From: Cornus controversa
Taxonomy: Eukaryota; Streptophyta; Magnoliopsida; Cornales; Cornaceae
Length of the DNA stretch: 64,000 bases
NCBI GenBank assembly: GCA_026545225.1
Contig: CM048849.1
Span: forward strand, 49,402,336-49,466,335
Direction: 5' to 3'
Part shown: positions 14,001-25,304 of the stretch, one piece after another
Layout of the letters: every line of letters begins with the position of its first letter
Position numbering within the stretch: the stretch's first letter is position 1
Program-made: the position numbers and the translations under genes
The notes under the pieces: generated by a model
The model's database searches: none
The model's input: only the letters and a program-made list of their open reading frames with translations
Told to the model about the DNA's origin: nothing

Positions 14001-15741
14001 GGCTCAGCTCGGTTCATTTGAAGCCCTAACCATCAATTTTTCTTCAACAATTGTGTGAAATGGCTGATTTTGTCTACAATTGTCCCTCTCATGATGATTG
14101 ATTTTTTTACACAGTGTTATGTGAATCACAATGAATACATTCAGTTTCCATGGGAAGTCCACACTTACACTCTTGATGGGCTCACAAAATCCATGTTAGC
14201 TCTATAAATGTGTAGAGTCAAGTGTAGTGTGTAGTAGTAGTAAAGCCCTTCTTTTTATAACTCTTATAAGTCAACTAGGAATCAAAGGGATGACATTACT
14301 TTAGAGCTACTAGCTTAGCAAATCCCCTCACTTGATCCCAGTTTCCATTCCTCTTTCTTCAGGGGGTGAGGTCCCGGAAATAATCTTTGATTTGGATTGG
14401 TACCTTTGACCTGACGTGACTTGCTCAGCTCATTACTTTGCTGCGCCCTGGACGAGTCTTGAGCAACTCTGAGTCCCCTACTCCGCCTAGCGTATCTTCC
14501 TGCCCACCCAGGTTCTCTTTGCTCGGTTCTACAATCAATCCAATGCATGGCAATCTTCGGACACAAACAGCTGGGAAAATACCTTGCCAACCCTAAATTC
14601 ATAAGTTAGGCCAAGAATCTGTCATTTTTGGTTTGAACAAGTCCCAACCAAGATCGGATATAGCTAGTTTTCCGCGAAATCTATTTCAGTAGAGCATTTG
14701 ATGTCGATGGCCTGAGGTAGAGCACTCAATGGGCTAGGGTAAGGAATATTTAGCTCCAAAGGTAGTCTTCCTTAAGCGAGCTATCCATACCCAACAAGGA
14801 TCGGCAGAAAAAGAGTGAATTCAGGAGTTAACGGCTAGCACTATAAGGCTTGATTCCCTTCTTACTTGGGACTACGATCGGTGGAGGAACAATACCTAAT
14901 CCTGAGGATGCTCCAGAATCTTTTCGATTGCTTGTGTGCTAAAAATGTCTAGAATTAAAACTAACATTCTTAATTTTGAACGCAAGACGACATTTCTTGG
15001 ATACTCAATAATGACAGTTGAACCAAAGTAAGTACAATTACAAGCAAAAACAATTTGAAAGTTTTTATAATAACTATACAAAGTTTAATCATATTCAAAA
15101 AATAAAAAGTGAGATGTAGGAATGTTTTATTAGTTAAGTGGGTATACAAGTAGGAGAGAAGTCATCCTAATCCTGTTTATACAATTACACATCCACATAA
15201 TACACATGTTTGGTCATTTAATACCATTCTTAAGTTATGAATATTAGATTTACTTATCATAAAGTAGCGCTGTATATAATATAATTTTATATTTTTTTGT
15301 TGCTGTGACCTCAGTACATGTTGGTGTGTCGGTATTGTGTCGTGTCTATGTCCCATTTTTGCATCCGTGCTTCATAGGTGCAAGTGGTTTTCAGGCTTAG
15401 GACAATGTTAAACGAAAACAAATGCACCCAATTCAATGTTCATGGTAAAAAATGCAAAAACCAGAACTTCTCATAGAAATCACACAAGAAAGAGAGCTTA
15501 TTCTGAAAGTTTATCAAAGCCTCACATGAAATCAGCAAAAGAGGCTATAAATTATAACAAATAAATTACATATTGCATCCAATATAATAGTAAGAACAGC
15601 CTAACCATTAACCCGTGAAGAAATTCAAAGAGAAATGAGAAATCCAACAAAGAGAAAATCTAATGAAACAGAATCATATAGAAATTGAAATTTCGCGGAT
15701 CTAAACCCATATAGGGGCTGTATCAATTCAATCAAACATAA

Positions 15742-15776
<35 letters not shown>

Positions 15777-15971
15777 TGTGTGTGTGTACACTCAAGCACA
15801 TTGTGCGTATAGTATGAATACCTTGAGGAAAGCGAAGGGATCAGGGCCGAAGAGGTCTTTGATTTGAGGGTAGTGAGAGAGGATCTGTCGCCTACGAGAA
15901 GCGTGGGGCTCATCTGTGTATGACCAGAAGAAGTCCGTCGCCATTACTCCTTCTCTCTCTTCCCCTCCCAT
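11012..15971 (-). CDS. DES1: Sphingolipid delta-4 desaturase, DES1-like
   Basis: Two exons join in phase 0: 15971-15822 and 11845-11012, giving 327 residues (Arabidopsis relative about 332). I chose ATG 15971 because the nine extra codons (MGGEEREGV before [14 protein letters not shown]) resemble the Arabidopsis N terminus. ATG 15944 is the alternative. The enzyme puts a trans double bond at C4 of the sphingoid base at the ER. Histidine boxes that bind the di-iron centre are intact: HELSH (about 93-97), HLEHH (130-134) and HNEHH (261-265). Membrane segments flank them. The N-terminal YTDEPH region is the lipid desaturase domain typical of DES/DEGS proteins. Gly2 could invite N-myristoylation as in animal DEGS1, but the usual Ser/Thr at position 6 is absent. 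Intron 1 (11846-15821, about 4 kb) has collected a MITE and mitochondrial DNA. Twin G-boxes lie upstream. Confidence 0.95.
13558..14028. mobile_element. hAT-like MITE inside DES1 intron 1
   Basis: A 471-base element is bounded by TAGGGCTCCAAATGAAC on the left and its inverted counterpart on the right (16 of 17 bases match). Its interior repeats GCTCG, GAGCTC and GGCTCATGAAC-type motifs in both orientations. The flanking 8-mers (CATTGCTG and ACCATCAA) do not match, so the target duplication is lost or the family assignment is loose. It carries no coding capacity. Confidence 0.75.
14310..14890. other. Probable mitochondrial DNA insertion (NUMT) in DES1 intron 1
   Basis: This patch is visibly richer in G and C than the surrounding intron and contains a recognisable piece of mitochondrial large-subunit rRNA (see next entry). 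The sequence to the left (14310-14620) and right (14741-14890) has the same composition but I cannot assign it to a mitochondrial gene. The rRNA similarity stops abruptly at about 14740. The insert may therefore be a mosaic of rearranged organelle fragments. Confidence 0.65.
14646..14740 (+). pseudogene. rrn26: Fragment of mitochondrial 26S (LSU) rRNA
   Basis: The string ATAGCTAGTTTTCCGCGAAA followed by CTATTTCAGTAGAGC and GGTAGAGCACTCAATGGG aligns base by base with the bacterial 23S segment around E. coli 810-890 (ATAGCTGGTTCTCCCCGAAA, GCTATTTAGGTAGCGCC, GGTAGAGCACTG). It matches my memory of plant mitochondrial 26S rRNA still better. Only about 95 bases of the roughly 3.3-kb rRNA are present, so it cannot function. 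Confidence 0.8.
15742..15788. repeat. (AT)n(GT)n microsatellite in DES1 intron 1
   Basis: A compound dinucleotide run lies about 35 bases inside the intron from the exon 1 donor. Confidence 0.9.
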
Positions 15972-16007
15972 CTCTAATCTCTTTCTTCTTTCTCCTCCTC
16001 AGTACCT

Positions 16008-16011
<4 letters not shown>

Positions 16012-16039
<28 letters not shown>
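16012..16039. repeat. (CT)n run in the likely DES1 5' UTR
   Basis: Read on the gene strand this is (GA)n, about 40-70 bases before the chosen ATG. Such runs are common in plant 5' UTRs and core promoters. Confidence 0.8.
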
Positions 16040-16043
<4 letters not shown>

Positions 16044-16125
16044 ATATATATATATCCTCACCTGTGAAGAACATGTATATCCTTCACTAAAATTAGTGGG
16101 GGGTTCTCTCTCTCTCTCCTCTGCG

Positions 16126-16143
16126 CACGTGACTGTGCACGTG
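16126..16143. promoter_or_regulatory. Twin G-boxes upstream of DES1
   Basis: CACGTG occurs at 16126-16131 and again at 16138-16143, each inside a near-identical TG(C/T)GCACGTGA context 12 bases apart. They lie about 155-170 bases upstream of the DES1 start. G-boxes bind bZIP and bHLH factors; their use here is inference. Confidence 0.65.
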
Positions 16144-16270
16144 ATGATGAGCTCTATGTATCCTCCTGCCATTTTTGGGGTTAAATTCAAATCCTTTATT
16201 TCTTTCACCTTCTTAAATGGCTAAATCAATTTTTTTGATAGCCAGAATAAATTTAAAAAATAAAAAAAAT

Positions 16271-16912
16271 AATTTCACCTTTATATTATAATATTATCTT
16301 ATATTTTGAATAGAATAAAATATAATAATATCTCTTGAGATTTGTCATAATTACACTGACCTTCCTTGAAATTTGTCATAATTGTAGTGACCTCTCCTAT
16401 AATGATTTGAAATAATATTTTAAGACGATTTTATCATTATACACTCAAATAATTTAGTAATAAAAAAATTAATTTTTAAAATGATATGTACGTTTCCGCG
16501 CACACAACACCACTAGTTCGGTTATTTTTGTTAACCTGTACTCATGAGTCACGACAAAATTCAACAACTCGATTCATAGATTTCATCATATGTATGTGTT
16601 TGTATATATATATCACCGTGATCGAAGATATTTGAAAATAATTTATGTGATAAAATTTTTGGCGATTGATTAAATATGTTAAGAACAAGATTGAAAATCA
16701 ATGGTGGGCATGGGTGGTGACGGTAGTGGTGTAGCAAGTATATAAAAAAGACTGAACAGAGAAAGAAAGTATAATGTGAACAAAAATGTCATTTTAAAAA
16801 TCAAATTTTTTTTTCCAGAGAGGTCAATGCAATTGCAGCGAACCTCAAAAGAAATCATTGTATATTATCTTCTTTGAAATATAATGTAATATTATAATGC
16901 AAGGGCAAAATT
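16271..16912. mobile_element. Small inverted-repeat element
   Basis: Arm 16271-16363 and the reverse complement of 16822-16912 align over about 90 bases at roughly 75% by eye, with shared blocks such as TATAATATTA and CATTGACC/CACTGACC. This suggests a MITE with long terminal inverted repeats. Outer borders and target duplication are not clear. Confidence 0.55.
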
Positions 16913-17213
16913 ATCTTTTCACACTTAAAATTTAATTAAATTTAAGAAAGGTAAAAGAAATAGAGGTCAAAGGGACTCTCCAAATATAATTTGACCAAAC
17001 TTAAGATGAGGTCAATAAATTTAACCATTTTTTTTAAGAGGTCCACACCCCACCCAAAGATTTGTATGTTGCCTATTTGCAAACATTGGTTTTGTTTTTT
17101 TGAAACAGTTATAAATTAAAAATTTATAAATTATGCATAAATTTGTTTGATGGACAATTTTTGAAAATTGTAATATGAAAATTTAGTTAAAAAATATATA
17201 TATTTTTAAAAAA

Positions 17214-17637
17214 GATAAATTACTTTGACCTCCCATAAGGTTTGACTTAATTACCGTCGAATTAATTTTTTTATAAATTTACTCTGTCACCCCTATCAGA
17301 CTAACGATCTGTTAAACAAAATCACATCTAATGTACAATTACAAAAGTACACTCAAGTTATAATATTTTTGTTAAAAAATAACTTTAATTTTTAATCATC
17401 TAAGTAAGATTAACATGTTTTATTTATGTATTTTCTACATCAATGTCACACTAGTATTACTGTCATTGAAGGTAATTTTGATATTTTGATTTTTTTTATA
17501 TTAATTAATTTTAACGGAGCTAACTATTAATTAAGAGTAGGGCACCAAAGTAAAGTGACCAACATTTTTTAAAAACTTAAAAACTTTTATATGAGGCTGA
17601 TTAAGCAACATATAAATAAAAGTTAGAGTAATTTATC
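17214..17637. mobile_element. Short inverted-terminal element, member of a dispersed family
   Basis: The left end GATAAATTACTTTGACC is mirrored at the right end by AGAGTAATTTATC. The left 190 bases resemble 31592-31785 in this window, including GACTAACGATC.GTTAAAC and AAATCACATC. No coding potential is visible. Confidence 0.6.
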
Positions 17638-18048
17638 CTTTTAAAAATTGTCTTTTACAATTTTATTTTATTTTATTTTTGTCAAAACCAGATCAAAGAT
17701 ATTTGGTAACAATTTTATCGAATCCCCATTAAATTCAAATCCAATCAAGTTATGTTTAGAAGCATGGAATTGCATCCTTGAATTTGAAATCGAAGAAAAT
17801 CGAGTTGAATCCAATTCTAAATCCAACTTAATTCGATATGCATATCAGAATTCAGTGTACAAACATAAATATCCATTTATAAAATAAATAATAAAAAAAA
17901 GCATTTTCCTCATTGACAAAAATACCCTTCTCAATACAGATTGGGGCAACTCCGTTCAGTTCAGGACTTCAGGTGGATGGAGAAGAGTTCCTTCAATGTA
18001 ACAAAACTCTGTCTGATCACAGGTGATCCACTCTAATCAGCTCGAAAA

Positions 18049-21000
18049 ATGAAAACCCTAATTACTGAATCTCTAACTCGCCAATTGAATCCAAAGTTCC
18101 CACCTCCAATTTTTCTCTTCCATTTTCCACCACTTTCTCGGAAAAATCCAAACTTTCTCAGCTATCCCCACGGAAAATGGCTTTGTTATAGCAAAACCCT
18201 AACGTTATGCTCTGGCACAGTTTCTGATTCACTGAATTATGGCGGATGGGACAGTCCGAGAATCGGTAAAGACTCATTTCAATCAGGTGAGTCAAACCAG
18301 CTTCTCAATCTTCTGAGTTCTTTAGGAATTGATGACAAAAAGTACGTCTTTATGTATTTGTTGGGTTTTATGTGTGCTTTGGCCATTTCTAGGGTTAGGG
18401 TTTCTTCAATTGTTGTGTTTCCGGCTTGTGTTCTTCTTTTTGCTATTGGGTTTTCTATTGGGTTTATAAATGGGGGACACGTGAAAGACTCGAGCTTAAT
18501 TGGGAATAAGAAAAGGCCAAAGGATGAGAATCTTGGGGTTTTAGTTGAGAAATTGAGGAATTTGGGGGATTTTTTCGAAAGATTTGATGGTAAAGTTAGT
18601 AATTTAAAGAATGACATAGAAAGAGGTATTAAGTGTAATCAAATTACCGTGAGTGATTTGGAAAACTATGTAAAGGCCATTGATTCAATTAGTTTATCTG
18701 CTTTGAATGCTGGAAGTGTTGTTGAAGCTTGTATTGATAGTATATTAGCTGAGAACCATGATGTGGAACCAACTTCGAATCAAAAGTCAAGCAGGAGAAG
18801 GAAAGAATTGGGTGAAACTGGGCATGATTTGTTGCAGTTTATTGGCAGTTTGTTTCAAGAAAATCCTGTTGGTTCAAAACCTAATAAAGTGAAAGATAGT
18901 GTTAAGAAGGATTCAATGCATTTAGAGGTGAATGATCAAAACCATGGAAATGTTTTAGCTCCGTCAGTCAAAAAAAGGGTTTTAGAGTCAGTGTCCAGTA
19001 GTAATGTTAAAAATGGGATTGCAGGTTTTTCTGGAGGTTCTTCTAATAAGCCTGATATTGGTTGGAATGGAGCCGAAAAATTGGTCGATGAAGCTAGAAG
19101 AATAAATGTTATTGCAGAAAATGATAAAATATTTTTTGCAGAGATAGATAGTAGTACTAAAAGAGTTTTGGACAGTCAAGAGTTTTGTTACCGAAATAGC
19201 AGCTCACGGGTTATGAACAATCACCAAATCTCTCTGATGATGGGTCATCATAATGAAGTTAAGAGATGGGCATCCCATGAAAATTTGCTCGATTCTATGG
19301 ATTTTAATGCCAGTCTACGAATGAAAACTGAAGAATCTTTTGAGCAAGAGCAGAGACTTGAGATAGCCAATGGAAATTGCAGGCCTTCTGACAGAAGGAA
19401 GAAGAGTGAAAAAGAGACTTACAAATCTCCTATCAGAGAAGAAGAGAGGACAGCTCCTGATGATGATCCCTCTCTTGCTGATCGTCACTCTACAAATGAT
19501 GGTGAGTTTGGTTCGTCTCCGTCTTCAACAGTTTCAGATGATTTGGTGTTCAATAAGTATCTTGTGGAAGCTAATGTCCTTTTAAAACAAGCGCGGGAAT
19601 GTTTAAGGCATAGAGGTGATCAAGGACATGCAGAGAATGTATTAAACAAATCTGCCAAATTACTGTCCAAAGCCATAGACATGAAGCCCATGAGTTTATT
19701 GGCTGTGGGGCAGTTGGGAAACACTTATCTTCTTCATGGAGAATTAAAACTAAAGATCAGCCGTGAGTTGAGAGCTATACTTGCGAATAGTGATCCCTTA
19801 TCAGTTGAGAAATGGGGTCAAGTACCCCAAAATCTAGACAATCAGGTGATGAGTAAAGATAAAATTGCATCTGCTCTTGTTAATGTTTGTGAAGAGTGTG
19901 AAGAACTCCTTGTTGCAGCTGGAAGAAAATATAGGTTTGCATTGTCAATTGATGGAAATGATATGAGAGCACTGTATAACTGGGGTCTTGCCCTCTCCTT
20001 CCGTGCACAGTTGATTGCTGATATTGGACCAGTAAGCCTTGTTCTTAACACAGTCATGTCATTCTGTTTTCAATTTTATCATGTTTATAGGCTTTGAACC
20101 CCTACAAGCTAAATTGGGCTTTAAAAAACAGTCAGTTAGAGGAGTAGAACTTTCTAACTTTATTCTCAAAATTTTGGGTATTGTTATGATATCTTCCTTT
20201 TTAATTGGCATAAATTTATTTGAAGAACTCTTGATTTGGTTAGGCAATTTGAATTTTTGTCCCCATAGTTTTAATCCTTGACATACCTCTATGAATTTCA
20301 GGAAGCGGCTTTTGATGCTGACAAGGTGTTTTTGGCTGCGATTGACAAATTTGATGCCATGATGTCCAAAAGCAATGTTTATGCACCTGATGGTATGATA
20401 ATTTGCTCCTTCTTGTGAGTTCATAAATCTGATATATCAATGCTAATAGAAAATAAAAAAATTAATATGAAGATAGATGTGGCCTTAATTGTCTAAAAAA
20501 CTGAAAATGAGCGACTAAAGGGCCATAAAATAGCATTTCCCAGTGTTGGAAGGAAATGCCATTTTATACAGGGTGCTGGGAAGGAAAGACTAAAGACAAG
20601 CCCAACTCTTTTGAGGTTATTTTTGGACAAAGTGGCTCCGTTCTCAGACTTGAACCAGCATCCTAGTGATCTGTGGCTATAATGTGCATAATTATTGGTC
20701 GAAATTTCACTGGAACTCTAAAATTATTGTTCTCCTTGTGAACTTTTATTTTTCTGAAAGCAACTTCTTTCTTCAAATTTGTTTTAAAGTTAAACTTACA
20801 TTTCATATACTCATCAAAACACTCACACTGTCGCACACACCTTATGAATGAGTGACTTTAACTTTGTTCTCATTCGCTGATAGAAATAATTTTTTCTTTT
20901 CTAATCACAACTGAACTTAAGATGGATTTTTCTTGTCATAAGCTCTAATGGTTTTTTGATATGAAGATTGCCTACTGAAATTTTAGAAAATTCAATAAAC

Positions 21001-21399
21001 TAGTTCATTTTTTCGCTCACATCTCCATTAACAATTCCAAGATCTTGCTCTTAAAAAATTTGTAGATTACAAATTAAGAGAGAAGTATTCTCTTTATTCG
21101 GATTACAAGTATAATATTCACACACATTTTGTGCTTTTGTTTTTGACATCAAATGTGAAGATACTGTCTCGAGTAGGTTGAGCTTTTGATGACATTGGTG
21201 GATTGCAGCTCTTTTCAGGTGGGGCGTGGCATTACAGCAAAGATCTCACCTACGTCCAAGAAATAATAAAGAGAAGTTGAAGTTACTGCTGCAGGCGAAG
21301 AGGCTGTTTGAAGATGCACTTGATATGGACTCGGACAATCTCCCAGTAAGAGAAGCCTTATCGTCATGCATATCCGAGCTCAACTATAGGAACTATTAG
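18049..21399 (+). CDS. TPR-like protein with plastid-type N terminus
   Basis: Three exons join in frame: 18049-20031, 20302-20392 and 21209-21399, giving 754 residues. Donors and acceptors are GT/AG. The split GCT codon at the last junction gives APDALFRWG. The first roughly 60 residues are rich in Ser, Leu and Pro and poor in acidic residues, like a chloroplast transit peptide. Two hydrophobic helices follow at about 100-140 (YVFMYLLGFMCALAI and IVVFPACVLLFAIGF). The middle (about 150-500) is hydrophilic and of low complexity. From about 503 to the end the sequence shows TPR-like helices: KLLSKAIDMKP, AGRKYRFALSIDGNDMRALYNWG, LFEDALDMDSDN. The most likely picture is a membrane-anchored plastid protein with a TPR platform for protein contacts. 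I do not recognise the gene. It converges with the CBSX5-like gene. Confidence 0.88.
20525..20567. repeat. Short hairpin in TPR-gene intron 2
   Basis: ATAAAATAGCATTTCC at 20525-20540 pairs with GGAAATGCCATTTTAT at 20552-20567 (15 of 16 bases, 11-base loop). It may be a MITE remnant or a chance stem. Confidence 0.7.
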
Positions 21400-22461
21400 C
21401 TATTGTGTAAAAAGCTGAGGGAATCCGAAGTGTTCATTACTTCATTTTTCCTCACTCCTTTCTGTAATTTCTATTCTACCCTATTCTTGCCAAATGCAGC
21501 ACAAGTATGGTGGTTGGTTTCTTCTTGCCCATGCTTAGAAAATAAAGATGTCAAGCTTTTTGAATACCATCTTTGTCTTGTTTCGGTTCACGTTGAATGT
21601 GCAATCAATCCTACAGAAGTATGAAATAAAGTTATGGTGGATTTAAATTTAGAATGATGCATTCCATTTGTAGCAAGAGCCCTTGAAAATCTGCTTTGTT
21701 TTGTTATCGATTGTTTTGATTTATACAATAAGCAGATATATGGTGCCCTTGCCTGTGAGTCTGTGACAAATTTCCACTAAAGGAGAGCCTACTAATTCAT
21801 ATGAAACCATGTGATTAGGAAGAATGCTGAAAATCATCCTGAAATAACATGATTTATTATGGAAAGTCTCTGAAAGTTGAGCTACTTTTGGCATATACAT
21901 CAACTGAATAATTTTATTGCCTATTGTAAGTGGCATGTCTATTAAATCAGAGCCAAATTTTAATGCATTTATTTTTCTGATTATTCAGCCAAGATTCTGA
22001 ATAGCTCAGTCAACTTTTCAAATATAATGTTTCGGCTTCTCCAAAGCAGCACTGCCAATTTGACTTGTTATAAAATTCAGATTTTGTGCTTTCCAGTTTG
22101 TTTATGCTTATGCATGAAGAGTGAGAAAAAACACATCGATATATATTTGCATCTTGGCAAATAACTCAAACACCAATTTTTGTCCTAATGAAACTTTAGT
22201 ACTGAAGTATAATTATTATATTATTTATAAAGTATTTTTATGAAAAATGATGTAGACCATGTCCAAAATTTTATTATATTATTTATAAAGTATTTTTATG
22301 AAAGATGCTGTAGACATCACATTTCCAAAAATACTATCTAAAGCTCCAACAATCAAAACTTTTGGTGACTCCATTATGTCAACAAGTTCATAACAGTCGG
22401 ATTGGTGTCAATATCTTTGTTGGTAAAGGCTTAACTTTGGAATGATCTATATCCTCCATTA
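21400..22461. other. Convergent gap between TPR gene and CBSX5
   Basis: This gap holds the 3' UTRs of both genes. The only structure I see is a two-copy tandem repeat at 22213-22314 with a period of 58 bases, built around TTATTATATTATTTATAAAG. Both copies end in GATG(A/C)TGTAGAC. Confidence 0.7.
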
Positions 22462-25077
22462 CTACTTGAATATATTCTCTCCTTCAGGTTTAATTCGAGC
22501 ACCAGCAATGCTCCGGAAAACCTTCAAAATTCCGGCAAATGTCACGATGCCGACCAAACTATAGTCCTCTTCAACAACCCAAACATAACTCACACGATGT
22601 GTAAGTGCTTGAATCATCACAGCCACCACCGAACTCCATGGATGGCACATGATGGCGTCTGACCTCCTCGCCGAAGTATATCGACCCGAACCACCGCTCC
22701 TACTTGAACCTGACTCATCGTCTGAAGAGCAACTGGATGAAGATGATGAAGAAAGAGCTAATTCTTCCATAAATTCCACCATTGCTCCTAAATTTTTCTC
22801 TTCTAACCTTGCCTTCACCAAGTGAACCAAGTCCTCAGGCAGACCACCATAGTCAACATATGCCATCAGGTCCCCTGCCGACAGAGTCGTGATCGCCGCT
22901 GAGACTGTCTCGTCACAGCAATTGAGAGTGCATGGGGATATTTCGCCTATCAATTTGTTATCTTTGTCAATGACTGCGACAGATCTTTGCTCAATGTGAG
23001 AGCGAGAAATGTAGGCCAATGCAGAGGAAGCAGGGTCGTGGTAGTAGATGGCCATGATGTTGGTGTCAATAATGTTCAGTGATTCAACAGTGAGTGTTGG
23101 AATTGGGGAGAAGATACCGATGGAGTTGAAGAGGAAACGGATCACATCTTCTTGCGTTAACCAACAGAATTCACGCCCGTTGTGAAGCGTGGAGCCAAAT
23201 AATGATGGTTTGTTGAGGATCTTCTTCCTTGAATTGAAACTTGTATAACTCTCTATTGGCACAATTAAGCTTTGGGTGCCTTCAAGGATGTAATCTATTG
23301 CCCACAATAAGCTGAGAAATCAATAAAGTAAATAAAATGAGACTAAATTTAAGCAAAAACAATGTTTATGAAGCATAAATTGGAGGGAAGTTCTAGATAT
23401 GATGTTATTAAAGATATAGCTCATATTAATTTGACATGAATGTGCTCAAAAGCAAAAAATAAAGGTAATTATAATTGAGATTGAGATCAAGAAATACATA
23501 AACGGCTTGGCAGGTTAGATATTCCCCAGAAAGCATGAAATATCAACAGTGTGCTACCTTGCCTTACTATTATGAAAAGGAGAGAGGGTTTTTATTTATT
23601 TATTATTATTATTTTTTATGGCAGGTTGAATAAGAGGGGTTTGCTTGCTGGCTCTCAGGGCTTATAGTCAGTTCTGTTAAGCATTGAAAGTGGAGAAGAA
23701 AGAGGGAGAAGAATGTGCTGAGATAGGATGACAAGTGTCCATTTTGAATTTATAATATGTAAAGAACAAATTAAAAAGAATCTTCACTTTTCTTATCTTA
23801 TATTTAAAATTCAAAATGAAACAGTGTCATTAATCATTGCACCACATCACATATAGGATGATAAGAGTCCATTTTGAATTTATAATATGTAAAGAACAAA
23901 TTAAAAAGAATCTTCACTTTTCTTATCTTATATTTAAAATTTAAAATGGACACAGTGTCATTAATCATTGCACCACATCACATATAGGATGATAAGAGTC
24001 CATTTTGAATTTAAAATATGTAAAGAACAAAATTAAAAAGAATATTAACTTTCCCTTTCTTATATTTAAAATTCAAAATGAACACATCGATGCGAAGGTA
24101 GTTACTCCTCACCTGTGAGGAGTAAAGTATTGTTCATTTGTAAAAGATGTGCTTGGTTCAACTTTTCGACTTAGAACATACACTTTACGAGAGATTTCAT
24201 GAATCCACAGGGGTTAATCAAGATTCAAAGTGGATCAAGAAAGAACACTAAAATATGCTGTAAAAGAGGTGAGAGATTGAAAACCCGAATTCATTTTTTC
24301 ATTTATTCGTGGTCTGTTGGGCTTTAAATTAATTTTTGTTTCATTTCATTCATGGAAATCAGCAGAATTAAATCAATTTAATTTATGATAAATATTGTGT
24401 AATTTATGATCTCAAATCCTTTATTATTTTATTTCCAAGTGATTTCTCGAATTACTCAACAATCAAGAAAAGGCAAAAGTCATCAACTTCGTGACATTTT
24501 CATACAAAAAACTTCAAAAAATCGTTGAGGGAATACAAGCAAAAATAGATACAAATAAATCAATATACAGAATCACATACATGAAACATTCAAGAGTTTT
24601 ACTGTATTCAATTATCGAAAACAAACGGAAAAACATAAAAAGAAACCAGATTGAAGATCAATATAAAAAATCATATTCATAAAACAATCAAGAAAAAAAA
24701 AATTTATCCAGTTGCAAAATCTATTAAACTACTGACCTAGCTTGCGGTTCTAAATGCCTCACGAGTCCAGGGACTTTAGGCAGAAGATCAGCGACAGGAG
24801 ACTGAAGCGCAATCGAAGGACGAGAGAGATTCTCTTCTCTGCACAGAAAACAAATGATATCAACCATACAGACCTTGCCGACGCATCGACAGTCGGCGTC
24901 GGAATCAGTCTTCGTCCTCGACGAATGTTCACATCTCCACACGCTAATAGAGTTCTCACCGAACCTCTTCAGCGCCGATAAGGCGTCGGCGACGGTAGCG
25001 GAGATCGGAAGCGACCTCAGCGCCGGCTTTCCAAGGCTCAGGTCGGACACCTCCCTAGCCAGAAAGCTTACTGCCAT
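22462..25077 (-). CDS. CBSX5: CBS-domain protein, CBSX5-like
   Basis: Two exons, 25077-24737 and 23311-22462, join through a split Ser codon (AG + C) to give 396 residues (Arabidopsis CBSX5 about 390). The ATG at 25077 starts MAVSFLAREVSDLSLGKPAL, which agrees closely with the remembered start of CBSX5. Diagnostic blocks follow: CVGKVCMVDIICFL, GREFCWLTQEDVIRFL, GEISPCTLNCCDETVSAA and YVWVVEEDYSLVGIVTFAGILKVFR. CBS motifs sit in pairs at both ends. A Ser-rich acidic linker lies before the last pair. CBS pairs bind adenosine nucleotides; relatives CBSX1-4 tune thioredoxins, while the role of CBSX5 is not settled. No membrane segment or transit peptide is evident. Intron 1 (1425 bases) contains a tandem repeat. 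A TATA box lies 218 bases upstream. Confidence 0.94.
23724..24090. repeat. 130-bp tandem repeat, about 2.8 copies, in CBSX5 intron
   Basis: Copies begin TAGGATGA at 23724, 23854 and 23985. Each holds the blocks TCCATTTTGAATTTA, ATATGTAAAGAACA and, except the last, CATTAATCATTGCACCACAT. Copies 1 and 2 are nearly identical, so the duplication looks recent. Confidence 0.9.
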
Positions 25078-25294
25078 ACAAAAATAGCTCAAATTTGGAT
25101 AGAATTCTAGAGAGAGAGTTCTCGAGAGAGAAATGTAGAGAGAGAAGAAGAACAGAGATTGATCTAATTGCTTGAGCGAGTCTGTTGTTTTGAAATGTGT
25201 AGCTTGGCAATAGCTTTTTTTTAGGGCTAGTGTGGTGGAGCTGGCAAATGAGAGTCTTTGAGAGAGAAGATGGAATGGAGAACATGTGGTGTTA

Positions 25295-25304
25295 CTATTT
25301 ATAG
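25295..25304 (-). promoter_or_regulatory. TATA box of CBSX5
   Basis: On the gene strand the sequence is CTATAAATAG, a perfect plant TATA box. A start site about 30 bases downstream (near 25265) would give a 5' UTR of about 190 bases rich in CTCTCT. Position and motif fit well; no transcript evidence is available here. Confidence 0.75.

Noticed and set aside
23724..24090. CRISPR-like array of repeats
   Set aside because: A plain tandem duplication of 130 bases in a plant intron, with no short repeats separated by unique spacers.
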